Of a DNA stretch of 64,000 nt, positions 10,341-21,630 are shown piece by piece. How positions within the stretch are numbered: the first letter of the stretch is position 1; every line of letters begins with the position of its first letter. The notes below the pieces were generated by a model that made no database searches, was not told the DNA's origin, and worked only from the letters and a program-made list of their open reading frames with translations. This stretch comes from Parapristionchus giblindavisi (Eukaryota > Nematoda > Chromadorea > Rhabditida > Diplogasteridae): assembly GCA_943737045.1 (NCBI GenBank), contig CALSFV010000224.1, positions 558,001 through 622,000 of the forward strand. The letters run 5' to 3'. A program made the translations under genes and the position numbers.

Positions 10341-11487
10341 ATGCAAATTCACGTCAAAAACCTCATGGGCAAGGTTATCACTCTTGAAGTCGAGGCCTCC
10401 GACACTATCGACAATGTAAAGGCCAAGATCCAAGACAAAGAAGGAATCCCTCCAGAGCAGCAGAGATTGATCTTCAATGGTAATCATCTATAACTGTACT
10501 CCAGTTTAGCCGATAATCCATCAATAATTCAATACTAATCAATATTGATTCAGGAAAACAACTCGAACATGGCGGCCCCACTCTTTCCGACTTCAACATC
10601 CAGGATAAGTCGACAATACACCAAGTTCTCCGCTTAGGATCAGGAATGAATATCTTCGTCAAGACCGAAACCGGAAAGACCATCACCGTCGGGGCCTGTT
10701 GTTGCAACTCCATCTTGTTTGTCAAGGAATGCGTGTATGAGAAAGAAGGAATTCCCCCTGAGCAACAGTGCTTGTTTTTCGATGGTAAGTATTTAATACT
10801 ATTTACTAGAGACAAGCATTATTGACTAATATTTTTTGCTATAAGAAATTCTGTGATCAAACAATAATTCGAATTTACATTTTTAGGAAAGAAACTTGAA
10901 AATAACCATGCTCTCGACCAGGGCTGGGATTTTGTGTTTTGTGTTTTGTGTTTTTTTGTGTTTTTCATGGTTTTGGGCACAAAAATTTTTGTGTTAAAAT
11001 TTTGTGTAAAAATGACACAAAATAACACAAAAAATTTGTATAAATTTTCCGATTTTCATGAAGAAAATCGATGATATTTTTCGAAACGTATGATATAATT
11101 TTATCAGCAACATTGTAGATTATGCAATAATGGGACAATTTTGATCTAAAATTTCGTATTATCGGTAATTCGAAGCTTGCTATCTCCGTTTTCGTTCAGC
11201 ACAAGACCAAACTCGTGGTTTCTGAGTCGTAGTTCTGTTTTGAATTGCTATTGCATGTTTTTTGCTCATATAAAAGTTCTATATCGAAAAATACCCTTTT
11301 ATTAGCTGTAGATCTAGTGTAAAATTTTTTTGTGTTTTTTTGTGTTTTGTGTACACAAAAAAATATTTTTGTGTTTTTTGTGTACACAAAATTTTTGTGT
11401 CAAGAAAACGTTTTGTGTCCCAGCCCTGCTCTCGACCACTACAACGTACGGCCGGAATCCACCCTCGTTCTGGTTCGTTATAATTAG
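10341..11487 (+). pseudogene. diverged double-ubiquitin-like gene (UBL1), last exon split by a hAT-type MITE
   Basis: Three exons can be read: 10341-10479, 10554-10784, and 10887 onward. Phases agree (NG|K and DG|K junctions, at the same place in both ubiquitin units). Unit 1 starts [11 protein letters not shown] and keeps the Lys6, 11, 27, 29, 33 and 48 equivalents, the Leu8 and Ile44 patch, and [12 protein letters not shown]. Lys63 is replaced and the unit ends LRLGSG instead of LRLRGG. Unit 2 ([11 protein letters not shown]...[14 protein letters not shown]) has a Cys-rich replacement of the first helix. The last exon is interrupted at 10918 by an element with an 8-bp target duplication; the pre-insertion frame would have ended VLVRYN with a stop at 11485-11487, so no Gly-Gly. 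With the insert present, the frame runs on through about 50 Phe/Cys/Val-rich codons to a TGA at 11072. It is either a dead gene or a non-conjugatable ubiquitin-like protein with a novel tail. The next gene downstream is a RING gene, as at 48-50 kb. Confidence 0.8.
10919..11428. mobile_element. hAT-like MITE inserted in a ubiquitin-like exon
   Basis: The termini are CAGGGCTGGGA and TCCCAGCCCTG, flanked by the perfect 8-bp duplication CTCTCGAC (10911-10918 and 11429-11436). An 8-bp duplication and CAGGG termini are diagnostic of the hAT superfamily. Subterminal DNA consists of many tgtgtttt / aaaacaca units. The centre (about 11040-11270) is unique and no transposase is seen. Confidence 0.9.
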
Positions 11488-11846
11488 AGACAAGTTTGTC
11501 TTCTTCTACTAATCGCAATACTGTTCGGGTAGCCAAGAAAAAAGGTCTAGTATTGATAAAAGGGCATCCTAAATTTTCCATTCAAAATAGTAAAAATAGT
11601 AAAAATAGTTTTGTTAAGTTCGAAAAGGTGATCGGAAATATGTATTTCAAAGTTTGAAACAACGCGCTGGTAAGAAGGTGGATTACTGTAACCTGCTGCA
11701 CACCACAGGTGAGATTTCCGATGTCGTATGCACGAGAAAGACATGTTTCCATCTCCATTCTCTCGCTTTTATGTGATATTCATGAATATATTTCATGGAA
11801 TAAATAAATAAATAGGAAATGTATAGCTGGACGTTTTCATCATATA
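11488..11846. other. no gene; diverged copy of the array spacer repeat
   Basis: Bases about 11605-11720 match, inverted, the spacer segment at about 25340-25420 (gtaagaag-tggattactgta-cctgct-cacaccac...gag-tttccga). A relic of the TRIM-array spacer thus also lies at this locus. No open frame is supported. Confidence 0.5.
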
Positions 11847-13061
11847 CAGTCCCGCACGATCGCCCTGTCAAAAGGCGGGCCTCCGCGACAAGAATCTTGT
11901 CGCCTCATGTCGCATCTTTCTAAAAGAATTTTAAAATATATCATTAGTTGTGATCATTGCATCATCCGATAAGATTAAGATCACCGTTGAAACGAATAAA
12001 ATTGGTTAACTCTGGACAGAGTTATTGAAGGATCATAAATGACAGGGGTGCTACCGTAATCCCTACAAATTTGAATTTCCCGCACTTTTCATTGACCCTG
12101 CGAAATCGATTTTCTCACGAACGTGCTTTAGAACGCTTTTTTCTCGTATTGGAAGTATTTTATTTGGAACTTTTGTAATTATTTCACAAAATACATGAAA
12201 AAATACAGTACAGCCCGGTCGTGTTTTGTACACATTCTGCGCTGCGCGCCACTGCGGGGCGCATTTGGACGCATCACTTATTTCCTTTGCGTATGAATAT
12301 TTTTGAATTCTCAAAGTCTTAATCATGAGTTTCCGTGATAAAAAGTTCTTTTAATGACTAAAGAAACTGAAACAAAATTTTTATTAATGAGAAAAAACAA
12401 TTAAAAGGCAAATCACACTGGTCCGAAAATGATCACTATTAATTTACTGGAAAGGTATACTGTAATATTGCGTATCGATCGCACGATCGCCGTAAGACCT
12501 ATTTTAAAATTTACAGTACCCATCATTTTCGGACCAGTGTGATTTGCCTTTTAATTGTTTTTTCTAATTAATAAAAATTTTGTTTCATTTTCTTTAGTCA
12601 TTAAAAGAACTTTTTATCACGGAAACTCATGATTAAGACTTTGAGAATTCAAAAATATTCATACGCAAAGGAAATAAGTGATGCGTCCAAATGCGCCCCA
12701 CAGCGGCGCGCAGCGCAGAATGTGTACAAAACACGACCGGGCTGTACTGTACAAAAGAAAATCCGCCAAAAGCGTTAGAAAACATGTTCGTTAGAAAATC
12801 GATTTCGCAGGGTCAATCAAAAGTACGGGAAATTCAAATTTGAAGGGATTACGGTAACACCCCCGTCAGCCATGATCCTTCAATAACTCTGTCCAGAGTT
12901 AACCAATTTTATTCGTTTCAACGGTGATCTTAATCTTATCTGATGATGCAATGATCACAACTAATGAAATGTCTTAAAATTCTTTTAGAAAGATGCGACA
13001 TGAGGCGACAAGATTCTTGTCGCGGAGGCCCGCCTTTTGACAGGGCGATCGTGCGGGACTG
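11847..13061. mobile_element. 1.2-kb palindromic TA-flanked element
   Basis: It starts CAGTCCCGCACGATCGCCCT and ends with the exact reverse complement, flanked by TA (11845-11846 and 13062-13063). The arms, about 600 bp each, are near-identical, including the same 60-80 codon frames read on opposite strands, which I therefore treat as non-coding. The centre at about 12450-12510 contains cgatcgcacgatcgccg. It is Tc1/mariner-like by terminus and target, but its sequence differs from the 1.43-kb family. Confidence 0.85.
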
Positions 13062-13273
13062 TATATCAGTTTTGTCAACACAGAGTAAAAGGTGTAGCCC
13101 AGAGCACATGGAACCTTTGTGGTGTTATATTTAACACTTTTCGTGTTATTTTTATCAACAAAAGAGAATACATGTAATACATCACATGTCTTGGGGGGTT
13201 GCACTTTTTTATATGTTTGTGTCAAAAATGTCTCGATGGAGTCAAATAGTCTCACTTGTAATTGCCATCCATC

Positions 13274-13780
13274 CAGGGCTGTGCGGAAAAAAATTTCGAA
13301 AAAAAAAACAAAATTTTTTAAAAAAATAAAAAAAATTCGAAAAATTTTGAAAAAAAAACGAAAATGTTGTACAAAAATTTCTAAATGCTTTTTCTTTTGA
13401 TTTCTCGCGACTTCGTTGGATTACACCAGTCCCCGTTACTATATCAAGCTAAAGAGTACTATCTAACGTGTCTGTTTGAGAGAGTTTGGATTAATCTATG
13501 GTAGTTGAGTTAGACAACCAATCCCTAAGAGAATTTTCCAGACAAAATATGACAATTACAGTGTCAGAAAATGATTAAATTATTGAGAACGTTGCCTGGA
13601 ATACAACTAAAGAACTTTCAAATAGCACCGAATCGATAAAATAATCAATTTTGAGTGTTATTTTCTGTTCTAATTTTTTCGATTTTTTGAGAAAAAAGTC
13701 GAAAAATTTTTCGTCGAGAAAATTGTTTGAAAAAAGTCGAAAAATTCGAAAAATCGAAAAACGAAAAATGCACAGCCCTG
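13274..13780. mobile_element. hAT-like MITE with homopolymer-rich ends
   Basis: The termini are CAGGGCTGTGC and GCACAGCCCTG. Flanking octamers catccatc (13266-13273) and cttccatc (13781-13788) differ by one base, fitting an ageing 8-bp duplication. Subterminal DNA is gaaaaa/ttttc repeats; the middle is unique. Its length (507 bp) is close to the hAT-like MITE at 10919, but the interior is different. Confidence 0.8.
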
Positions 13781-13851
13781 CTTCCATCCCAAATGCCAGT
13801 TCTCAGCAGTTTTTTCAGAGGTACCCTTCAAAAGCCGTTAAAGAAAATGCG

Positions 13852-14425
13852 ATGAATTCTGAAATAGAAGATTTACAAAGCTGTGAAATATGTACTGAAA
13901 AATTCGGTAAGCAGATCATTCTCAAAATATTGTGTTTACAAAAAAATCAGTACTTTTGCTGTGGATTCTCAACTAATCAATAAACATTTATTGCTCGATC
14001 ACATTTTTCGATTTTAAATTTTTTTGTATTACAGATTCGAATTTTCGAGTTCCCCATACTCTTCACTGTGGACATACATTCTGTTTAAAATGTATTGAAG
14101 CAATCAAAAAATATGAAAGGTTCATTTTAATCATTAATTATATATTTCAAACTAATTTTCATAGCTATCCATGTCCAAATTGTCGAAGAGAAAATAAAAT
14201 TGTAAATGGACAATTTTTTGCGATCAATCGACTTGCTCTTAGTGAGTTTTTTTCGCTTTTCATCTTATTTCAAGTTTTTTTATTAAACAGAACTGGCTGA
14301 ACTGAAGAATTGAATCAATCGATATTGCAATTCGAAGAATTCGTGTAAGCTAAATATATTTGTTGAAGAAATGCGCCAAAATTCCTTTTCATCTTTTCGT
14401 TTTCAGGAACAATTATCCACATTCT
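13852..14425 (+). pseudogene. short RING-finger gene with internal deletion (relic of compact TRIM-like gene)
   Basis: The exons are 13852-13906, 14035-14119, 14165-14241 and 14291-14313. Together they encode MNSEIEDLQSCEICTEKF, RVPHTLHCGHTFCLKCIEAI and YPCPNCRRENKIVNG, a complete C3HC4 RING. Compared with the intact compact gene at 46956-48476, exon 4 joins the LAELK segment straight to the end of the coiled-coil exon. The B-box and most of the coiled coil are deleted, the frame shifts and it stops at 14311-14313. The old last exon (gaacaattatccacattctaa) persists at about 14406, followed by a ~200-bp insert and then the old 3' flank near 14640-14760. A RING-only peptide of about 80 residues could still be made. 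Confidence 0.75.
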
Positions 14426-14904
14426 AATGGTTCAATTGTTATTATTGGTCGTACAGTAACGGCAAAAAAGAATGCAATATAATAATAGAACATCATGTTT
14501 TTTAATGTAACTTTTTCCACATTTGATAAATCGTTCTCAAAATTGTTCTGGAACCGTACCATGAGTGAACTATTGATTGAAAAATTACCAATTTTACCGA
14601 TCTCAGTCAGCATACCAAATTTGATAAAGTGTGTTACAATGTTCACAAATGTATATTCGCATTATTATTTTCATTGTAATTAATATCATTATTAAATACT
14701 TTTTAATAATTTTATATTAACATTTTCCATGTTTTGTTCATTTTTCATTTTTTTTCCTTTTCTTGTGTGTTCTGAGCTTGAAAATTATTTGAAATTAACT
14801 GCTGAATCTCTCAAACACGTTGCTCCACTTCACTCGGTCCATCCTTTTCATTTTCCATTTCATTTTTCAATCTTCGCTTGCTTTTGTACGGTCGTCCACT
14901 CACA

Positions 14905-16856
14905 ATGTCTGATGAAATTATCGATGACGATAGTGGTATTTGTTATACTTACATTACCTACCGTACTAATATATCTACAGTAGCCGCTCTTGCATCAGCC
15001 CAAACTGCGGTATCGATGTCGACTCTTAGTGAAGATCCTAATACGGTAGATTGATCTTTGATCTTTGCGTTTTTGTTATATTTGATCATTTAAGAATCTA
15101 CCGGACGATCGGCACGAAATTCACTGTGATACGCTATCATGTTACACTCAGACATCAGGTAATCAATCGATAATGTATACTGTAGTCTGATCATAAATCA
15201 ATCAATATTATCTTTAGGTACTGTATCGTACATAACCATCAATCCTGTTCAAAGTTTTGAAAGCTTTTACGCCAAGAAGAAGGTACTGTACTGACAAGGG
15301 GATGGTCGCAACTTGTCTTGGCCATATGAGCTGGCAATAGCATGACTAGAATCAGTTTTCGATGCTTATTATGAATCCGTATTCAGAAAGTGCCTAATCG
15401 ACCTCTGTTTCGAGAAAATCGTTATTGAATTTTGGCTTGTTAATTCGAAAATTCGTGTAGTTTTCCTCACAAACTATGTGGATTGCATCGAATAGATCCG
15501 GTGATGAAAGGTAGACTACTGCGAGAGTTTATAGGTGAGTTCACCAGCACACCCGGACGATTTGCGCAGAAAAACACACGAATTTCCGAATCAAAATCTC
15601 GATTTCCTCGAAACTCAGGTCGATTAGGCACTTTCTGAAAACGGATTCGTAATCAGCATCGAAAACTGATCCCAGTAATGCTATTGCCATCACATATGGC
15701 CAAGACAAGTTGCGAGCATCCCCTTGTGATTACTGTAGTTGAGATATGATTTCTTTTTTGTTACAGAAACAGATAGTAAATGGACATGTAATGCAATATG
15801 ATCATATTCTGCGAGAGGCAAAGGTTACGGTATTTATGGATACTTTATTGATTATTATAGGGTTTTTAGGAGATTTCATTCGATCCTCGTCAGTTCCAAC
15901 CTCTTCGTTGTAAGGTCAATCCGAAACTACTCAAGGTACTGTAGGTGCCCTACCGTATTCAATCTGACCTGCCGTAGCCACTCTGTCTTACTGTACATAT
16001 ATTCTTTAGATGTTGGATGCTCGTCAGAAACGTCTTCGTAAGAAACATAAACGTGGTCATAAATTCTTCAAAGTAATCGCTGTTGAATTGCCTTCTGAGA
16101 CGAAAAGAAGTGACTCGGAAGAGGATTTGATTAGTGTAGGAGTTGTTGAGGTGTTTCATTCACTTGGCACAATGCCAAGATATTGATTTTATCGATTTAT
16201 AGGCTCATAGAGCTGCTCTGACTGAATTTATTTCTTCCAAGTGTTGTGCATTTTCAACATTGACATTGAAAGCTAAATTTGATAGTGGTGAGTGTTTTTA
16301 AGAGTACATGTAGAGAATTTATTAATCATGGATTAATTTTCAAAGGAAAAAGATCTGTGAATAAAGTATTATAAATATTATATATTTGTAGATCAGAAGT
16401 TGATCGGTTCACTCGATATTGATGTGATTGATGAACGAGAAAGGCGAAGAAATGATGAATCCACTGAGGTGATGATTGATTGAGTACCGTACACTAGATT
16501 CATGATTGATTTGATTTATTGATCGGCAGACCAGATTTAACTCTCGCACGTTCAGAGACTCCAAGATTCGGATGTTCGTAATGACTTCTATGCTTGTCGT
16601 TCAGTCACGACAGAGGTTGGTGTAACTGTGTGGTGTACGGTAGACGACTTTCACTAATTATTGATTTTCAGTCTCTTGCATCTGTTCTGACTGAGTCATC
16701 CACACTATCACATGACATACCTGCAACAACGATGTTTGTACTTTGGACCTTGAACTTGCAATTTTACATTTGATCTTTGATCTTTACAGAAATCAGCGAT
16801 CAAATGGAATAATATCTCGTATTTTCCACCGCTTATCATTCGGATTCTTTGGTTAA
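14905..16856 (+). CDS. 12-exon gene encoding an unrecognised basic/acidic soluble protein
   Basis: It was rebuilt by hand from GT-AG introns. Exons are 14905-14935, 14981-15045, 15095-15158, 15218-15282, 15767-15823, 15870-15935, 16010-16150, 16203-16287, 16392-16468, 16556-16615, 16672-16733 and 16790-16856. All twelve join in one frame with no internal stop, giving about 280 residues. It begins MSDEIIDDDSVAALASAQ, has a strongly basic stretch (KRLRKKHKRGHKFFK) in exon 7, an acidic SDSEED segment, then IDVIDERERRRNDE. It ends in an amphipathic GIISRIFHRLSFGFFG. There is no signal peptide or membrane helix apart from that C-terminal helix. I do not recognise the family. Intron 4 carries a palindromic insertion (15295-15726). 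The long consistent phasing makes chance unlikely; the first exon is the least certain. Confidence 0.65.
15295..15726. mobile_element. intronic palindromic MITE (CAAGGG/TGGCCATAT family)
   Basis: The arms start caaggggatggtcgcaactt and tggccatatg, and include cagttttcgatgct and cgattaggcactttctga, mirrored with few mismatches. The same family is present at 42808-43221. The target duplication is unclear. It lies wholly inside intron 4 of the 12-exon gene. Confidence 0.75.
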
Positions 16857-17992
16857 GAAAAGAAGACAATCAGATCGATAACTACATTAGATCAAAGACG
16901 TTTCCGATCATCGCGATAAACTCTTGTAGTTTTATTTCTGTTTTGTCAACACATAAGGCAACTGTTTTCCGTGAAGGAGTAGACCACTAGGGCAAAAGTA
17001 AAGACGCATTAGGATTGCTTGCAAGCAAACTTTATATCAGTATATGAATTACCCGATTGCATTATTCAACGCAAAAAACGTTATGAAGTACACCGTATCC
17101 GCCCATTTTTCGCAAGTTAATCAGTTTATAAAACTAAAAGCTTCATGGGTAAAATAGAGCATAGCTTCGAGTGAACACTCTGGTGTCGAAATCCATGATC
17201 ACGAATACACGTATAATCATGCATGATTCGATTTTTTCATGCATGAAATATTCGTGGTTTGTGATCATGTACGAATTTTCACTGATCTTGGATGTAATCC
17301 AGAAAAAAATCTAGAATCCATGCATGATTCGAGTATATCCCATGCTAGATCATGCCATTAATTGTGCGAATTTTACTTGAATCATGCATGGATTCAAACA
17401 CCTAGCGGTGCATCTATCGATTTCTTGGATCTGGTAGGTTGACTCAGCAACTTTAGAAACTACATATGTGGATCACTAACCATCCGTACATGCAAATTTG
17501 GGACGATTTCAGAATCTCTTCCGTTTAGTTTGGTGCTTCCCTTGTCAGTAAAAAAGGTCCTTGTAGAGTAGGTCTGAAGAAGATATTAGGCCCTCCAGAC
17601 TGAATTGGCGTTGAATCGCGATTACTAACAGTATTCTAAACTGACCTAGCAGTGATCACCCGCAGGACTTGGTGTGCCTTGAATAACGGGTTGTACCGTT
17701 ACCTTTTACCTTGTCAGTGTGTCAAAAACGAGACTAACGATACAATATGAACGACACAAATATGATATGCAAGTTTAATCAATGATCCACAATAGAAAAG
17801 TAAATAATTTATCGATTTGAGTAAATGTGATATGATAATAAATAGTCGTAGACAAGAATCATCCATTATATTCCACATCACACAGAAAAAGATAAAATTA
17901 AAGACAATTTTTTGGCTAATTCCGCACACAAAGTCAGATCGTCAATTCCCTCACAATCAGATAGTATCTCATAATTGAGAACAATTGGACCA
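16857..17992. other. intergenic; ATGCATGATTC cluster and TRIM 3' flank
   Basis: No gene is seen. Bases 17205-17400 hold repeated atgcatgattc-type words in both orientations. Bases 17440-17990 are the 3' flank shared by the TRIM-like genes (gataataaatag, tagacaagaatca), also found diverged at 5275-5440. Confidence 0.4.
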
Positions 17993-20848
17993 TTACAATT
18001 TGGATAATTGTTCCTGAAAATAAAATTAGTAATCATTTTTCAAAGAGCTTACAGTGATCGATAGAAATTGAATAAACTCACTCTAGTCACTCTAATAGCT
18101 GTGTCTATCGAATCAATGATAACATTAGCAGATTGAATGAGGGTATCACTCAATTCATCAACTGTCGATTTCAGTTCGTTAGCTTGCTAAATTAAGTTTT
18201 TTTTAAATATTTAAAATAAGCATGTTAGTCACATACTTCTTGTGTGAAAATAGCATCCGGTGCAGTGAAAAGCTGCTCACGAAGTTGCACGTTTGACAGT
18301 TTCTGAACCTCTGGTAAATGTGATGTAACCTATCTTATTTAATAGATTACCTTTGTAAGTTCCTTTTGTAAATCAATCAATATTTTATATTTCGACAATA
18401 TTTCTTCTTTTTTCGATTCCATTTCATCTTTCTTCATTCTCACATATTCTCGTGATTTAGTACGGATCTAATAATAATAATTATAAGTAAATACAGTTTT
18501 CACAAGTTTTCCGTCATCCGCTTATCTTTTTTTTTGTTGCTGATATTCAATGCAGATAGCTTTCGTATATTGTCCCTTGTATTTTATTATTTTAATGCAA
18601 AATTTTAAAAAAAAAACAATTAAGTTGTACCTTTTGATTATATTTAACAGTTGAATGGCCAACATGAGGTTCTTCATAAGAACAACTACCACAAATAGGT
18701 TTGTTGTACTGAAATATTTTTCCATTACTCGATGCAGCATTAAAACGAATATTACACTTGTTTACCTCTGCACAATTGACCTCCGTACAAATTCTAATTT
18801 GAGAAGTTTGAACATTCTGGAAATTTTAAAACATCGATTGAAAATATTTTTTGAAAGAAAGGAAGATATTAAGTCATATAGAAGTTGTATACCTCTTTAC
18901 AATGGAAGCATTCAGAAAAGGTAAGATACTTAAATTCATTTGTCTCCAGTTCAGCAAATTCTATAAACAAACTTTTTCATATTTTTTTTATTTTTTAAGT
19001 CTACTCACTGAGCGCAAGTCGGCTGATTACGAAATATTGCCCATCAACAATTTTACTTATTCTTCGGCAATTTGGGCAAGAGTAGCTGCAATCGATACTG
19101 TTCAAAATGGGATTTTCATTTTTTAATTTTTTAAAAATTTTAAATGTAACATACCAATCATCTTTTTTGATTGCTTCAATGCATTTTTTGCAGAATGTAT
19201 GACCACAATGAAGAGTATGAGGAACTCGGATATGTGCATCTTTTAAAAATATCGATAATAAACAAGTAGTTGAGCAATGGTAATTTGAGTCAAATGGAAG
19301 AAAAACTAACCAAACTTTTCCGTACATATTTGACAGCATTGGAAGTCCTCAAGCTCGGAATACAGAGAACTTTCGCATTTACTTATGATATCGCGTTTGA
19401 TCTTTAAGGTTGATTTTTTTTAAAGTTAACGGGTTCATAGATGAAGGTCAAGAAAAATACAATAGACTTACGATATATTTATCAGGTAAGTGAGTGGAAT
19501 AAATGTGAGTAGACCATTCGGCTCTGGTAGGAAGAAGTTTTGCAGTGTGTGTCTGCAAATTCAAAACGCCATTCGGGTCGATTCCAATAAGTGTCGGATT
19601 GTTCTCAAAACTGAATAATCGCGTTTAAATTTTATCATTATAATAATTTCGGCTTACTTGGTTTCTACAATTTCATATGATAGATCATTTATATTCACTG
19701 ATACAAGTTGGTTAAAGAAGGACATATAAAAAATCCAATGATTGAAAATCACTGAACTTGAATAGACCTGTAGACATTCTAATATAACTAGCGCAGTGAT
19801 TAAGCCTCACCCCTGGTATTCCCTTCCTCTCTATATACATATCTGACTTCGTTTGGTAGCGACGAATAGAAGCTTTATTATCATCGTTATTATTTGTTAT
19901 ACCAAATAACAAGTTGCTTGAAAACATATATTTAATAATATATTTCGAATTATCCTTATCAAAAAAATTAAATATAACTTACTTATATGCATGAATTGAA
20001 TCAAAATGCTTCAGATCTTCAATAGAAATAAACTCAATTCCTTTACTTGATCGATAATCTTCATTGAACGAAAAAGCAAATGATACATTCGGATGTCCAA
20101 CTCTTTCAACAAAATAGTTCGAACAGTAAGCTTTGAAAAGTGATTTCAATGCATTCCGATCCTGTAAAATGTATTTGTTGTATCTTCGAAAATAACTTTA
20201 TACTAATAGTCACCTTCTTTACTTGTGTCGAATCCGTGATCACGATCCTTTCGTTTATTAGTTCAGCTTTTTTTATTATACCGTTCTGTAATTTAATTAA
20301 TTAGAAATGACAAAATAAAAATAAATAAATAAATACATAAATAAATAAATAAAATGGATGGCAGTAAACATACGTTTCGGAAGAAGTAAGCATTATCAAT
20401 AATTCCGAATCTTTCGCAGGGCTCACAACAATCAATATTTTTTTCTGCACGCATTGTTCTAGAAGATAAATATTATCGCTACAGGTCACGTATAGATTTT
20501 GTAATTTCTATCATTACAAAATATAAATAATATAAACATTAAAAAAGATAACGAACCCTCTAATCCATGTGATGAATTTTTTATCATTTCGTCCACGCGA
20601 ATGGTGAACAAACTCATCTATATTTATTTATTTATTTATTTATTTATCGTATACCACAAGGGTGTTATATCAAATACAAAATCTTCGAGCGCAAATAAAA
20701 TGTGTTGAACAGCAAAATATCAAAATTATTATAAGCATATTGATCATTATAATAACAACAGTATTCAAAGTTTACTCATACCGTTAGAAATTTGACAGAA
20801 ATATCCGTTTCGGTCTACCGAATATTCATCACGCTTAACAAATTCCAT
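17993..20848 (-). CDS. TRIM-like RING/B-box/coiled-coil protein with long N-terminal region, array copy 1
   Basis: Eighteen exons join in frame from ATG 20846-20848 to TAA 17993-17995, giving about 527 residues. Residues about 1-273 form a region I do not recognise (MEFVKRDEYSVDRNGYF...; ERVGHPNVSFAFSFNEDY; THIYSTHLPDKYI). A C3HC4 RING follows: CQIC about 296-299, CGHTFCKKC about 315-323, CPNC about 335-338. Then comes a B-box-like Cys/His cluster: CFHC about 375-378, C390, C395, CGSC about 403-406, HVGH about 412-415. A Lys/Glu-rich coiled coil (EEILSKYKILIDLQKEL) leads to EQLSKL. RING-B-box-coiled coil is the TRIM order, so ubiquitin E3 activity is the family expectation. TTTAATTTCAG lies 7 bp before the ATG and fits a spliced-leader acceptor. 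An extra short exon in the intron near 18530-18590 (a conserved sequence ending ctatctgcattgaatatcag) is possible. No disabling lesion was seen. Confidence 0.8.
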
Positions 20849-21003
20849 GATACGGCTGAAATTAAAGAAATAAACCATAACTATATATTTATTTATATTT
20901 TGTTGAAGGAAACGTGAAAAATGAGCGAGAAATTTGTTCCGAAAATGGGCACACTCGACCCTTCCAGTCAGAGGGCCTGGAGTGGGGACATAACTCGAAG
21001 CAC

Positions 21004-21195
21004 CTCTGGTATTTCAAAACTTAAAGTCTACTTAAAATACGTCACTGTCTTTAAGTTTACTTTAAGAAAACTTCAAGTGAGTGACGTCACTTTTTCACTA
21101 GACTTGTAGACTTGCGTCTCACTTTCAGCAGACTTACAAGTGAGTACTACTTAAAGTTAAAGTGTAAGTAGACTTTAAGTTTTGAAATACCTGAG
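21004..21195. mobile_element. palindromic MITE, AAGTAGACTTAAAGT family
   Basis: It begins ctctggtatttcaaaactta and ends with the matching ttttgaaatacctgag. The interior is made of aagtctactt / aagtagactt words and a gtgacgtcac core. Further members are at 24097-24759, 29262-29453, 30199-30406, 38586-38789, 48635-48823, 61700-61878 and 62814-63021. Confidence 0.75.
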
Positions 21196-21408
21196 ATAAT
21201 GAGTAATGAATTAATATAAAATTAGACAAAATACGTTCACTAGAATTTGGATATGTCATGAATAAAAAAATTTGACAATTAGACAAATTAGCGAAATAAT
21301 GTTGGAGAAAAAATGGAGGAATGAGAATATAGCATTATCATTATTAATGAATGGTATGGCGTCCTGCCAGAGGTTTAATACAGCTATATGGCCTAGCTAG
21401 GTCATTAA

Positions 21409-21521
21409 GAGAAGGAGGGGGAGAGGAAGAGAAGATGGAAGGAGAGGGAGAGGAGATGGAAGGAGAGGGAGAAGAGATGGAAGTCGAGGGAGAGGAGATG
21501 GAAGGAAAGGGAGAGGAGATG
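21409..21521. repeat. purine-strand minisatellite (about 18-bp unit)
   Basis: About five imperfect copies of gagggagaggagatggaa lie here. Shorter versions sit at the same place in the other spacers: 29668-29737, 35299-35368, 46064-46095, 51098-51170 and 62316-62362. A small open frame through it (Glu/Gly/Met repeats) is a by-product of the repeat. Confidence 0.75.
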
Positions 21522-21630
21522 TTCTCTCAATCCTTGTGATGATTCTAGACCTCAATACTATTTCGTGTTATATCATAACTATCTACTTGCTGTAATAGAT
21601 ATGGCTAAAAATCTGTACCTTGTACGGTAA

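Larger units (their letters stand above)
20849..21630. repeat. array spacer 1, proximal part (MITE plus GA-rich minisatellite)
   Basis: The spacer matches 29110-29840, 34813-35450, 45768-46200, 50940-51265 and 61539-62460. It contains the palindromic MITE 21004-21195, a conserved motif (gtatggcgtcctgccagagg, cctagctaggtcattaag), and the purine minisatellite at 21409-21521. It ends in ccttgtacggtaa, where the LINE is inserted. Confidence 0.7.

Noticed and set aside
12063..12326. 87-codon minus-strand frame
   Set aside because: It lies in the arm of the 11847-13061 palindrome and is mirrored in the other arm; no coding signal.
13119..13400. Lys/Phe-rich open frame
   Set aside because: Produced by the gaaaaa/ttttc subterminal repeats of the hAT-like MITE at 13274-13780.
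20300..20350. Short tandem atAAAT repeats considered as a CRISPR-like or regulatory array
   Set aside because: A simple (AAAT)n microsatellite in an intron; no spacers.
21351..21539. Glu/Gly/Met repeat protein
   Set aside because: By-product of the GA-rich minisatellite; repeat number and frame vary between spacers.
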